This document shows, piece by piece, positions 55,255 through 63,906 of a stretch of 64,000 nt of DNA. This stretch comes from Deefgea piscis (lineage in GTDB: Bacteria > Pseudomonadota > Gammaproteobacteria > Burkholderiales > Chitinibacteraceae). The DNA lies in contig NZ_CP054143.1 in the NCBI RefSeq assembly GCF_013284055.1, forward strand, positions 3,224,001-3,288,000. The letters are read 5' to 3'. Position numbers and translations under genes: made by a program. Under the pieces are notes generated by a model. That model searched no databases. It was given only the letters and a program-made list of their open reading frames with translations, and was not told the DNA's origin. Positions within the stretch are counted from its first letter, which is position 1. Every line of letters starts with the position of its first letter.

Positions 55255-56958
55255 TTAAGACAACTGGAAGTTTTTCATTTCCATAGTCAATGATTTTGAC
55301 AATTCGCCCATGCGCCGCGAAATGCTCGCCGCCCGCTCAACCGCGGTACAGCTGGCGCTGGCCATTTGCGTGACTTGCTCAATATTATTGGCCACTTGAT
55401 TCGCGGTTTGTGATTGCTCATGTAAAGAGCTGCTAATTTCATCAATCACGCCCATTACATCATTGGCGTCTTGCCGGATTGAGCCAAATGCGCCGCCCGC
55501 TTGGCTGGCTAAATCCACCCCTACCGCCACTTTACTCACACCGGTATTCATAAACACCGCCGTCGACTCGGTACCGGATTGAATGCTGCGGATTTTCTCG
55601 GTGATTTCTTGCGTGGAAAGTGCCGTGCGCTCGGCCAATTTACGCACCTCATCGGCCACCACCGCAAAGCCCCGCCCTTGCTCACCGGCGCGCGCTGCCT
55701 CAATCGCCGCATTAAGCGCCAGCAAATTAGTTTGATCAGCAATATCGCGAATCACTTGCACAATTTGCGAAATCTGCTGCGTTTGCCCAGTCAGCGTGGC
55801 GACGCTATTGGATGCATCTTGCACCGAGGTGGCAATCACCCGAATACTATCCACCGTATCGCTAATCACCCGCTCACCGTGATCTAACGCTTGATTAGAC
55901 GAGCGAGTTCGCTCTGAAGCGCTGTTGGCATTACTCGACACATGGTTAATACTGACCACCATTTGCTCAATTGCCGCGCTCATGCTCGACATCGAATCGG
56001 TTTGCCCTTGCACCAAATGCTCGGCTTCGCTGGAGGCCGAACTAATATCCACCGCGCCTTGCTCAATTTCACGCGCTGTCATGGTCACTTGCAACACAAT
56101 GCGGCTGAGTTTTTGCTGCATCACCGCCATTAAGGCCATAAAGCTATCGCTAGCGGTGCCCTCTGGAATAATTGGATGGGTGAAATCGCCTTCAGACAAA
56201 TAGCCAATGTGTTTTTTGGCCTCGCTCACCGAGCCACCAATCAGATTAATCAAGCTGCGATACGTGAGCCACAGCATCAACAACGTCACCAACCCTACCG
56301 CCAAAAAGCCCACCTCAATCATCAACGCCACAAAAGCCGCATCGGCCACCGCTTGTTGGGTGCGCTGCTCAAATAACTGATAAAAGTCATCAATCGGCTG
56401 CATGATTTTGGCTTTATTGCTGTGGTACGTCGCGTCGTGCATCATCGCTCGCGCCTTGGCATAGCCTTCTTCGGCACCCTCACCGGTTTTTTTCACCAAG
56501 CCCATGGCTTCAACTTCGGTATTGACCAAACCATCGGAGTTTTTCTTCGCTTCATTGAGCTTGGCAAATTCAGCCTCGGTAAAGCCCAGCGCTTTCATCA
56601 TGTCCAGCAATGGCACTTTCACCGATGAATCTGGGCGTGGCGCTTTATTATTGGCGGCCACAAAATCCCAATAAATCCGGTTATACGCCTCGGGGCGGGC
56701 TTTATCGCCATTGCGAATCGCCAAAATATCCATATATTGCTTTTCATAATTCGGATCGCGGCTCACTACATACGTTCGCGCCAAGCGCGTTAAATCATCG
56801 GATGATTGCCGCAACTCATCAGCCAGCAAATACGATTGGTAGCGCAGCTCATTCTCACGATCGACTTTGTTTTGCGCCATCACATAAAAGGCAAACAACA
56901 AAGCCAAAGTAATCAAGCCCAACACCGAGCCTAATAAATTCCTTTGAAAAGCCGACAT
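55255..56958 (-). CDS. Methyl-accepting chemotaxis protein
   Basis: 567 residues from ATG 56958 (GGAG ~8 nt upstream). TM1 at ~9-28, periplasmic domain ~29-206, TM2 ~207-230, HAMP (~235-285) and a long coiled-coil signalling domain. The conserved tip [20 protein letters not shown], then [20 protein letters not shown] is intact. No C-terminal pentapeptide for CheR tethering is seen. The periplasmic domain has no obvious named family, so the ligand is unknown. No che genes nearby. A GTG at 56967 is an alternative start. Confidence 0.93.
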   Translation of the reverse strand: MSAFQRNLLGSVLGLITLALLFAFYVMAQNKVDRENELRYQSYLLADELRQSSDDLTRLARTYVVSRDPNYEKQYMDILAIRNGDKARPEAYNRIYWDFVAANNKAPRPDSSVKVPLLDMMKALGFTEAEFAKLNEAKKNSDGLVNTEVEAMGLVKKTGEGAEEGYAKARAMMHDATYHSNKAKIMQPIDDFYQLFEQRTQQAVADAAFVALMIEVGFLAVGLVTLLMLWLTYRSLINLIGGSVSEAKKHIGYLSEGDFTHPIIPEGTASDSFMALMAVMQQKLSRIVLQVTMTAREIEQGAVDISSASSEAEHLVQGQTDSMSSMSAAIEQMVVSINHVSSNANSASERTRSSNQALDHGERVISDTVDSIRVIATSVQDASNSVATLTGQTQQISQIVQVIRDIADQTNLLALNAAIEAARAGEQGRGFAVVADEVRKLAERTALSTQEITEKIRSIQSGTESTAVFMNTGVSKVAVGVDLASQAGGAFGSIRQDANDVMGVIDEISSSLHEQSQTANQVANNIEQVTQMASASCTAVERAASISRRMGELSKSLTMEMKNFQLS

Positions 56959-57217
56959 TTTACCCACTCCAAATTGTCATTAACATTACTAACAATAGTG
57001 GTTTTGCCTGTGCATACAATAATAATTAACTGACTTAAAACAAAATAAATCAAACACCTAAGTCCAAAACCGCATCACGCCATGCTTTGCTTGGCCTACC
57101 AGCGCCAACACCGAGCAAAGCACAAAAATAAGGTGGGCTTATTCTAAGGCCTAAGCCATGCATTTCAAGGCAAAAGCAGCCAGCCCAATCAAGCAGCCAA
57201 CAATAAATCTACATACT

Positions 57218-57266
57218 GGGTATTGGCCTCAAGGCTTTAACAATAAACAGCAACAGCGCAATACCC
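57218..57266. repeat. 49-bp GGGTAT/ATACCC hairpin element, copy 6
   Basis: Arms GGGTATTG and CAATACCC, 8 bp perfect, 33-base interior. Located in the 459-base gap between the chemotaxis receptor and the thioredoxin-fold gene, which otherwise holds a terminator and no gene. Confidence 0.7.
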
Positions 57267-57339
57267 TTGCATAACCCAAGCAAGCTAGGCCAAGCGAGCC
57301 GTAAAACACGGCTGCGCCAACCTAAAACGCGGCGCATAA

Positions 57340-57371
57340 AAAAACCGCCACAAATCAATACGGCGGTTTTT
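57340..57371. terminator. Hairpin terminator, bidirectional
   Basis: AAAAACCGCC and GGCGGTTTTT pair around a 12-nt loop, with A and T tracts. On the minus strand it follows the thioredoxin-fold gene by ~46 nt. Confidence 0.85.
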
Positions 57372-57417
57372 GAGCTCATCGGTATGACCGCGCCAAATAA
57401 GGGCGCGGCGGCAACAC

Positions 57418-57774
57418 TTAGGCGAAGCGTTGCTCTAAGTATTGAATAATGCTTTTCGATTCATACAACCATTGCACTTGGTTGTTTTCTTCAATGCGCA
57501 AACACGGCACTTGTACCTTGCCACCCATTTTTGCCAATTCGGCTTTATGCTCAGCTTGTTTGGCATTGATGGTTTGAATATTTAAGCCTTGGCGGCGCAA
57601 AGTGCGGCGCACCTTGACACAAAATGGGCAAGCCTCGTATTCATACAGCGCCAGTGTTTTGGTTTGCTGATCCAACCATGCTTGATGCTCGGCCGGATGC
57701 TGCGCTTTTTTCGGGGCAAAAACGGCATTTAAAATCAAAATCAACCGCCCGACAATCCAGCGTAATGCGTTCAT
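57418..57774 (-). CDS. Membrane-anchored glutaredoxin/GST N-terminal-domain protein
   Basis: 118 residues. An N-terminal hydrophobic helix (LRWIVGRLILILNAVFA) precedes a thioredoxin fold with the redox motif EACPFCVKVRRTLRRQG and the cis-Pro segment GGKVQVPCLRI, then SKSIIQYLEQRFA as in GST N-terminal domains. The CPFC pair suggests a disulfide reductase linked to glutathione; membrane attachment puts it on the cytoplasmic face or in the periplasm, not determinable here. GAGA is ~7 nt before ATG 57774; the frame's extension to 57822 is not supported. Confidence 0.85.
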   Translation of the reverse strand: MNALRWIVGRLILILNAVFAPKKAQHPAEHQAWLDQQTKTLALYEYEACPFCVKVRRTLRRQGLNIQTINAKQAEHKAELAKMGGKVQVPCLRIEENNQVQWLYESKSIIQYLEQRFA

Positions 57775-57898
57775 AAATATCTCAAGTGATGTAATTATTT
57801 TTAAGCCGGCGATTTTATCCAATCGCCAGCGTTTGGGCTATGGCTTTGTGCAAGCAAGTAAGGCGCGATCAATTCAGAAAAAGTAAGAAATGCAATCC

Positions 57899-58030
57899 GT
57901 AGGGCGTCAATGAGCGCAGCGAATTGCGCCAAACCAAGCGTGAAGCAACCAGCGTGTGCGGTTTAAAACTGGCCTTTTGTGCAATCCACGCAAAAAACGG
58001 CGCAATTCGCTCACACTCATTGCACCCTAC
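57899..58030. repeat. GTAGGGCG-type inverted repeat element
   Basis: Left part GTAGGGCGTCAATGAGCG, closing GAATTGCGCC; right part GGCGCAATTCGCTCACACTC, closing GCACCCTAC. Imperfectly inverted around ~60 bases. Part of the 650-base gene-free stretch 57775-58424. Confidence 0.7.
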
Positions 58031-58065
58031 GATTGCATCGAATCCGGCTTGATGATGGCTTACGA

Positions 58066-58143
58066 GTAGGGTGTATTCGACGCGCAGCGGCAATACACCA
58101 ACCCCATTGATGCGGCGTAATGCCTTCGGCGATTACGCCCTAC
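58066..58143. repeat. GTAGGGTG-type palindromic element
   Basis: Opens GTAGGGTGTATTCGACGC and closes GGCGATTACGCCCTAC, containing a hairpin GGCGTAATGCC-TTC-GGCGATTACGCC. Directly after the preceding element; no gene in this stretch. Confidence 0.65.
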
Positions 58144-58424
58144 AGCACTAGGTATCTTCATCAAAGCATTAAAATCAAATACTTAAAAAGCAATACCACC
58201 GCAGGGTGTGCAAAAGCCTGCAGCGTTTGCGCACCGCGTCGCGATGCAAACCTTCCCAAAGCCTATCCGTGTGCGCCAACCCTAAGCCATGCTGGCGCAA
58301 ATGATATTGCCGCGTTTAACAGAGCCGGTTTGTAAGTAATATACCCGATATACCCAATAGTCTTACTTACGTTAGATGCACACAATCGTGCTACGACTAA
58401 AAAACCGTCTAGGGAATTAAACAC

Positions 58425-59897
58425 ATGCAAGATTGGGTCAACCTGATTAACAGTTACGTTTGGAGCCCGGCATTGATTTATCTCTGCCTTGGCGTGGGCG
58501 TGTATTTTTCAATCCGCACGCGATTTATGCAGTTGCGACTCATCCGCGATATGTTCAGCTTGCTATTTGATGGTAAAGCCTCAAGCGAAGGCGTGTCATC
58601 GTTTCAAGCTTTATCGATGACACTCTCCGGCCGCGTCGGCATTGGTAATATCGCCGGGGTGGCAACCGCCATTGCCTTTGGTGGCCCGGGTGCGATGTTT
58701 TGGATGTGGATGATGGCCTTTTTGGGCGCCAGCACCTCGTATGTAGAATGCACCTTGGGGCAAATTTACAAACAACGCATCGACGGCCAATTCCGTGGTG
58801 GCCCCGCCTACTATATCGAGCACGGCCTAAAAATGCGCTGGTACGCCATTGCCTTTGCCTTGGCCACCATCTTGGGCTGCGGTCTTTTGCTGCCCGGCAT
58901 GCAGGCCAACGGCATCGCCAGTGGACTGAGTAACGGCTTTGGCATTCCACCGGAAACCACCGCCTTTGGGGTGGTACTGGTGTTGGCAACCATCATTTTT
59001 GGCGGCGTAAAACGCATCGCCCGCGTGGCTGAAGTGGTGGTGCCTTTTATGGCCTTGGGTTACATCCTGATGGCGCTGGTCATCATTGCGCTCAATATTC
59101 ACCTATTGCCCGAAGTCATCACGCTAATCGTAAGCTCAGCATTGAGTTTCCATGCTGGCTTTGGCGCCATGATTGGCTTGGCCATTATGTGGGGCGTGAA
59201 GCGCGGCGTGTATTCCAATGAAGCCGGTCAAGGCTCTGGCCCCCACGCGGCAGCGGCGGCAGAAGTTTCTCACCCCGCCAAACAAGGGATTGTGCAAGCG
59301 TTTGCGGTGTACATCGACACCTTGATCGTGTGCTCGGCCACGGCGTTTATGATTTTGATCACCGGCAAATTCAATGTGGTTGATCCAAACAAAGAAGGCG
59401 GATTTTTGTTTAACGGTCTACCGGATATCGCCGCTGGCACGGGCTATACGCAATCGGCAGTGGAAAGCGTTTTTCCGGGCTTTGGCGCGATGTTTGTCGG
59501 TGTGGCACTGCTGTTTTTTGCCTTCACCACCATTATTGCCTACTACTACATCGCCGAAAGCAATGTGACCTACCTACTGCAAAAGCGCCGTGGTAGCGGC
59601 ACCGCGCTGTTCTTGCTCAAATGTATGCTGCTCACCACCGTGGTTTACGGCGCGGTACGCACCTCTGATTTGGCTTGGGGCTTAGGCGACATTGGCGTAG
59701 GCATGATGGCGTGGCTCAATATTATTGCCATTTTGCTATTACAAAAACCGGCCCTAATTGCACTCAAAGACTACGAAGCACAAAAAGCGCAAGGGCTAGA
59801 TCCAACGTTTGATCCAGTTAAACTCGGCATTGCCGATGCTGACTTCTGGGTGACCAGTGAAACGGCGCAACCGGCAGAAGCCGATAAGCGCAAATAA
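58425..59897 (+). CDS. AGCS family sodium:alanine/glycine symporter
   Basis: 490 residues, about 11 membrane helices. FQALSMTLSGRVGIGNIAGV, then ATAIAFGGPGAMFWMWMMAF are the AGCS signature, and GVKRGVYSNEAGQGSGPHAA is the second conserved segment (substrate and sodium site). Imports L-alanine, D-alanine or glycine with sodium. AGGGA lies 10 nt before ATG 58425. Followed by a terminator; monocistronic. Confidence 0.95.
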   Translation: MQDWVNLINSYVWSPALIYLCLGVGVYFSIRTRFMQLRLIRDMFSLLFDGKASSEGVSSFQALSMTLSGRVGIGNIAGVATAIAFGGPGAMFWMWMMAFLGASTSYVECTLGQIYKQRIDGQFRGGPAYYIEHGLKMRWYAIAFALATILGCGLLLPGMQANGIASGLSNGFGIPPETTAFGVVLVLATIIFGGVKRIARVAEVVVPFMALGYILMALVIIALNIHLLPEVITLIVSSALSFHAGFGAMIGLAIMWGVKRGVYSNEAGQGSGPHAAAAAEVSHPAKQGIVQAFAVYIDTLIVCSATAFMILITGKFNVVDPNKEGGFLFNGLPDIAAGTGYTQSAVESVFPGFGAMFVGVALLFFAFTTIIAYYYIAESNVTYLLQKRRGSGTALFLLKCMLLTTVVYGAVRTSDLAWGLGDIGVGMMAWLNIIAILLLQKPALIALKDYEAQKAQGLDPTFDPVKLGIADADFWVTSETAQPAEADKRK

Positions 59898-59921
59898 TCA
59901 CCGGATTGTTTAAGCCCAACC

Positions 59922-59955
59922 CAGCCCACCGTCATGACTGATCGGTGGGCTTTTT
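59922..59955 (+). terminator. Rho-independent terminator after the alanine symporter
   Basis: AGCCCACCG and CGGTGGGCT form a 9-bp stem with an 11-12-nt loop, followed by TTTTT on the plus strand. Confidence 0.88.
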
Positions 59956-60001
59956 ACTGCTTGCAACCCTGCCCCCCGCAGCCAGTGCCAAACCGACGTA
60001 A

Positions 60002-60049
60002 AAAACCGCCAACATCAATCTGGCGGTTTGTTCATCGCGGTAAACGTTG
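60002..60049. repeat. 48-base hairpin repeat, copy 1
   Basis: Begins AAAACCGCC, with hairpin CCGCCA...TGGCGG, and ends TCATCGCGGTAAACGTTG. An almost identical 48-base copy (two differences) is at 60459-60506 in the same orientation. Confidence 0.8.
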
Positions 60050-60054
60050 ATGTT

Positions 60055-60132
60055 GTAGGGTGGAATAAACGCAGTGCATTCCACCTTGAGCATCACGAAA
60101 CGGTGGAATGCGCGTTGCTTATTCCACCCTAC
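60055..60132. repeat. GTAGGGTGG-type inverted repeat element, second copy
   Basis: GTAGGGTGGAATAAACG..GCATTCCACC at 60055-60085 inverted as GGTGGAATGCGCGTTGC..CCACCCTAC ending at 60132. Same arms as 46711-46830 but with only a short (~18-base) interior, so two sizes of one element coexist here. Confidence 0.8.
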
Positions 60133-60138
60133 TTCTTC

Positions 60139-60186
60139 GGGGTATTGCCATCAAACGAATATATTACAAAGCCTTGATGGCAATAC
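60139..60186. repeat. 49-bp GGGTAT/ATACCC hairpin element, copy 7
   Basis: GTATTGCCATCAA (60142-60154) and TTGATGGCAATAC (60174-60186) are exact reverse complements. Directly after the GTAGGGTGG element, the same pairing as at 46651-46897. Confidence 0.75.
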
Positions 60187-60458
60187 ATCTTTATATCGTC
60201 TTAATCGTGGGTCTGGGGCTTGTGATCCCGTCCAAGCGCACCGAGTGAGGAGCGAGACGAACAGTTTTATCGTTTGGCTCGCGACAATCGAGGGCATCGG
60301 GGACCGATGCGCGCTCGGGGCTGCTTTGGGTTGTTAGGGGGTTTGCAGATGGCGGGGTCCCCGCAAAGTTGCAAACTTTGTGGGGTGCGAGGCAAATCCC
60401 CTAACCTGCCCGCGCGGCGGAACGCGCACCAAAACCACGCGGCGCAGCCGCATAAAAC
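60187..60458. other. GC-rich non-coding segment between repeats
   Basis: Visibly GC-richer than the flanks, with hairpins such as CCCCGCAAAGTTGCAAACTTTGTGGGG-like arms (CCCCGCAAAG/CTTTGTGGGG at ~60359-60385) and GGGGTCCCC. Short open frames here overlap each other and have low-complexity Arg/Gly/Ala content; none called. Probably a dispersed intergenic element. Confidence 0.4.
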
Positions 60459-60506
60459 AAAACCGCCAGCATCAATCTGGCGGTTTATTCATCGCGGTAA
60501 ACGTTG
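60459..60506. repeat. 48-base hairpin repeat, copy 2
   Basis: Direct copy of 60002-60049, 31 bases beyond the end of the P-loop ATPase gene (minus strand), where its CCGCCA/TGGCGG hairpin could aid termination. Confidence 0.8.
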
Positions 60507-60537
60507 GGCTGCGCAAGCTTAGCCAACCAAAATATCT

Positions 60538-62172
60538 TCAATGGCTATACTGGCCTCTTGCAGGAGGAATAACACCTAACACTCTCCAGAACATTGGATG
60601 GACATAAAGCATAGAAGACGATTTATATTGACCATCAGATACCACATCACCAACATTATACGACCAAAAAACTCGATCATAACCTTGGGGTTTAATTCCA
60701 ATTAATGAAACCTTGTAAAGTATTTTCAAAATTGAGGCTAGTATGTTATTCAAGCTTTTCTTACCATCTAACCAATCTTGACAAGATTTATAAACCCCAT
60801 CATTACCACCTAAATCTGCCCAACTATCAACCAATAAACTTTCCAAATCTGCTTGCAATATATCAGAAAACTTAAAGCTATAATTTCGACCATTTAGTAT
60901 TTGAGCATAGGAACTCAAATTGGGAAAATCAGAATACCATTCATCAGCTAGTGAATTTAATCGACCACGGGAATACTTAGCTTCAGCATCTTGTACCATG
61001 GACGGAGGAACCGATGCTTTACCTTCACAAAGCTCTAAACATTCATTAGTAAATGCAATAATATCACGTGGACGATAAAGGGTTCGCTCTGCCATATAGT
61101 CAAATGACTTAACTTTCCTAATTTCACTCGGAAAGACATCATCAAATAAAACATCTCTCTTTGTATATTGCTCACGAACCAAATAAGAAACTCTGGAGTC
61201 AACTAGTTTTTTAAGCTGCGCTGATTTCCACCTAACCCTCAAAAACATTGCATCATATTTCTCTTCCTGAAAACCTGAATCACGCGTTTTTTCAAAGACA
61301 CGCAACAATAAATCCTCGCGTATAGATATTACTATTTTTACAGATTTTATTTTCTGAAAAACGCGGACCGTCTCAATTAAAGCTCTAATTACTTTATACC
61401 TTAATCGCTCATCAACCCAATTTTCGTCAAGCCTATCAATAGTAATAAAATAACGTTTTTGATGATCATTAAAAACATCATCAGAAAGTAAAGCAATCAC
61501 CTCCATCAACTCACGTATCTGCACTTGATTAACAACTTTCTGTGCTTTATGTACTACTTCGGCCTTCATCTCATCAGACATTTTCCTTGCGGCATCTGCC
61601 CCAAATTTAACTCCGCCGAATTCACTGCCCAACGATGACTTTAAATCAGCTTCCAGCTTCGTAGTAAATTCTTTAATCCGATATTCTGTTTCTTGCCAAA
61701 ACTCACTCCCCCACTGCTGCAAATACATCATCCCTCTTTCTTTTTTCTTATCTTTTTTGAATATACCACCCAGAAAATTCAAAAAATTATCATTGCCATA
61801 TTGAGAAATTTTGAAATGCTTTTTTAAAAGCTCAACAGTAAAAACATGTTTCCATAACAATTGATAGAATACATCTAAGTTAACCCCGGCACTCTCAAAA
61901 AACTTAATAACATCTGAGTTTGAAATATAGTTCAGAGCTAAACTCTCTGGCATCAGTTCAATAACATGTGGTTCAATTTCTTTTAGGTAGCTCAGCAGAG
62001 CACTTTTTCCAGCACCAGTTCGACCAACGACAATTCGCTTAGGATTTTGACAGTCTTGCAATACTTCTAAGTCACCATTATCAACAAAACAATTAACAAG
62101 AAATTTAGAATCAGATTCTGCATCAGCAGCACCAATCGAACTATTTCTTTTAAATATGTAATCTGTTTTCAT
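60538..62172 (-). CDS. Stand-alone P-loop ATPase resembling the Sll1717 family
   Basis: 544 residues. Walker A RIVVGRTGAGKSALLSYL at ~46-63; Walker B YFITIDRLDENWVDE at ~242-256; a further conserved segment VKIVISIREDLLLRVF (sensor-like) follows, then LYRPRDIIAFTNECLE. The pattern is that of STAND/KAP-like ATPases of the Sll1717 type, several of which sit in defence islands; no effector domain was recognised. It is AT-richer than nrdB and the symporter on either side, suggesting horizontal origin. Its ATG follows directly on nrdB's terminator T-tract. No other in-frame ATG lies before the Walker A motif. Function not assigned. Confidence 0.82.
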   Translation of the reverse strand: MKTDYIFKRNSSIGAADAESDSKFLVNCFVDNGDLEVLQDCQNPKRIVVGRTGAGKSALLSYLKEIEPHVIELMPESLALNYISNSDVIKFFESAGVNLDVFYQLLWKHVFTVELLKKHFKISQYGNDNFLNFLGGIFKKDKKKERGMMYLQQWGSEFWQETEYRIKEFTTKLEADLKSSLGSEFGGVKFGADAARKMSDEMKAEVVHKAQKVVNQVQIRELMEVIALLSDDVFNDHQKRYFITIDRLDENWVDERLRYKVIRALIETVRVFQKIKSVKIVISIREDLLLRVFEKTRDSGFQEEKYDAMFLRVRWKSAQLKKLVDSRVSYLVREQYTKRDVLFDDVFPSEIRKVKSFDYMAERTLYRPRDIIAFTNECLELCEGKASVPPSMVQDAEAKYSRGRLNSLADEWYSDFPNLSSYAQILNGRNYSFKFSDILQADLESLLVDSWADLGGNDGVYKSCQDWLDGKKSLNNILASILKILYKVSLIGIKPQGYDRVFWSYNVGDVVSDGQYKSSSMLYVHPMFWRVLGVIPPARGQYSH

Positions 62173-62195
62173 AAAAAAAGGTGGGCTACGCCACC
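62173..62195 (-). terminator. nrdB terminator abutting the ATPase start
   Basis: On the minus strand, GGTGGCGTAGCCCACC is followed by seven T and then directly the ATG of the ATPase gene (62172). AGGAG lies upstream of the hairpin (62197-62201). Confidence 0.82.
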
Positions 62196-62212
62196 TCTCC
62201 TGTAAAAATTAA

Positions 62213-63298
62213 TCAATCCCAGCTCAACGCCCCACCCGTCTGATATTCCGTCACCCGAGTTTCAAAGAAGTTTTTCTCTTTCTTCAAATCAATCATTTCA
62301 CTCATCCATGGGAATGGATTGGTGACGCCGGGGAATAATTCATTGAGGCCGATTTGTTGCATGCGGCGGTTGGCGATAAAGCGCAGGTATTCTTTAAATT
62401 GCGCAGCATTTAGGCCCAATACACCGCGGGGCATGGTGTCTTCGGCGTAGGCGTATTCGAGCTCAACCGCGCGTTGGAATAGACCGACCAATTCAGCTTT
62501 AAAGCTTTCGGTCCATAATTCGGGATTTTCCATTTTAATGGTATTGATTAAATCGATACCAAAATTGCAATGCATGGATTCATCGCGCAGGATGTATTGA
62601 TATTGCTCGGCGGCGCCGGTCATTTTGTTTTGACGGCCAAGCGCCAAGATTTGCACAAAGCCCACGTAGAAGAACAAGCCTTCCATAATGCAGGCAAATA
62701 CAATAATCGAGCGCAATAATTGCTGGTCGGTTTCTAATGTGCCGGTTTTGAATTCTGGATTGGTCAATACATTAATAAATGGGATTAAAAAATCGTCTTT
62801 ATTTTTGATTGAGGCCACTTCGTTATAGGCATTAAATACTTCGCCTTCGTCCAAACCCAAAGATTCCACAATGTATTGATATGCGTGCGTATGAATGGCT
62901 TCGTCAAACGCTTGGCGCAGCAAAAATTGGCGGCATTCTGGACTGGTGATTTGGCGATACGTACCGAGCACGATGTTGTTGGCGGCCAAGCTGTCGGCAG
63001 TAACAAAAAAGCCGAGGTTACGCTTAACCAGACGCATTTCGTCTTCCGACAGTTGGCCGGTTTTCCATTGCTCGATGTCGCGCTGCATGTTGACTTCTTG
63101 CGGCATCCAGTGGTTTGCGCATTGCGCGAGGTATTTTTCCCACGCCCATTTGTGCTTGAATGGCACCAATTGGTTGACGTCGGTGGTGCCATTGATTACG
63201 CGTTTGTCGTCGGCGCTAATGCGTTTAGTCGTCGCAGCTGGGGTAGCGGCGGGCGTTGCACGAGGGCTGGCGATCACTTCGTCATCAAAATTAATCAT
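62213..63298 (-). CDS. nrdB: Ribonucleotide-diphosphate reductase beta subunit, class Ia
   Basis: 361 residues. Di-iron/tyrosyl radical subunit that supplies the radical for making deoxyribonucleotides. Metal ligands are visible in [13 protein letters not shown] (ExxH) and [14 protein letters not shown] (ExxH); [20 protein letters not shown] carries the first region. The C-terminus [19 protein letters not shown] is the peptide that docks to NrdA. nrdA is not next to it within the window; a lipoprotein gene lies upstream instead. It has an N-terminal Ala/Thr/Pro-rich extension typical of beta-proteobacterial NrdB. Followed by a terminator. Confidence 0.97.
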   Translation of the reverse strand: MINFDDEVIASPRATPAATPAATTKRISADDKRVINGTTDVNQLVPFKHKWAWEKYLAQCANHWMPQEVNMQRDIEQWKTGQLSEDEMRLVKRNLGFFVTADSLAANNIVLGTYRQITSPECRQFLLRQAFDEAIHTHAYQYIVESLGLDEGEVFNAYNEVASIKNKDDFLIPFINVLTNPEFKTGTLETDQQLLRSIIVFACIMEGLFFYVGFVQILALGRQNKMTGAAEQYQYILRDESMHCNFGIDLINTIKMENPELWTESFKAELVGLFQRAVELEYAYAEDTMPRGVLGLNAAQFKEYLRFIANRRMQQIGLNELFPGVTNPFPWMSEMIDLKKEKNFFETRVTEYQTGGALSWD

Positions 63299-63308
63299 TG
63301 CTTTTCCT

Positions 63309-63896
63309 TTATTGACTCAGGCCGCGATTGAGCGGCTGTATTGCGATATTGCTAAAATTGCTCACACCATGGCGGGCTTGCAGATCAAAAAAATCTCGGG
63401 CGTGATCATTACTCAAATTCACGCTCGAGTCATAATTCATATTCAGGTGAACGTCGCCCAAATACACCACTTCACCGGCTTTCACTTGAAACGGCAGATT
63501 CAGCGGCACGGTCACGTATTGGTACATGTTCATCAAATTCATACTGTCTCGCCGCCATTGACCATCGGCCGCAACGACGCGATATTGGCCAGGCAGCAAA
63601 GGCACGACAAACAACCTGCCCGTTGCATTGGGGGTATCGCCCGGCGCACGAATAAAATCAGTGACTAGCCGTGTATACAGGTTGATATTACCACTAGGGC
63701 CTTGCAGCGTTAAATTGGCGCTGGCGGTGTCGTTATTAAACGATTGCGCCGTGAGGCCAATAATCGCTAAGCCTTGCCCGGCCGCTGGCGTGAGCTGGCC
63801 ATTAACCACCGGCAACTGCAGATTGGCGCAGGCGCTCAGTAGCAGCACCAGCACGATACTGAATATTGATTTGAACGATTTAAACGATTTGAACAT
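63309..63896 (-). CDS. Predicted lipoprotein, tandem paralog 1
   Basis: 195 residues. Signal peptide with lipobox ([11 protein letters not shown]), Cys at ~22 being the lipid site. The mature part has beta-rich segments ([20 protein letters not shown]) resembling carboxypeptidase-regulatory-like sandwich domains, but no family could be named. The C-terminal [20 protein letters not shown] matches the end of the partial gene upstream. AAGGAG is just before the ATG. It precedes nrdB by 10 nt and may be co-transcribed. Confidence 0.8.
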   Translation of the reverse strand: MFKSFKSFKSIFSIVLVLLLSACANLQLPVVNGQLTPAAGQGLAIIGLTAQSFNNDTASANLTLQGPSGNINLYTRLVTDFIRAPGDTPNATGRLFVVPLLPGQYRVVAADGQWRRDSMNLMNMYQYVTVPLNLPFQVKAGEVVYLGDVHLNMNYDSSVNLSNDHARDFFDLQARHGVSNFSNIAIQPLNRGLSQ

Positions 63897-63906
63897 GGCC
63901 GTCTCC

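Noticed and set aside
60074-60607. Overlapping plus-strand open frames (e.g. MARDNRGHRG...)
   Set aside because: They cross repeat elements and the GC-rich hairpin segment, overlap each other in different frames and run into the ATPase 3' end.
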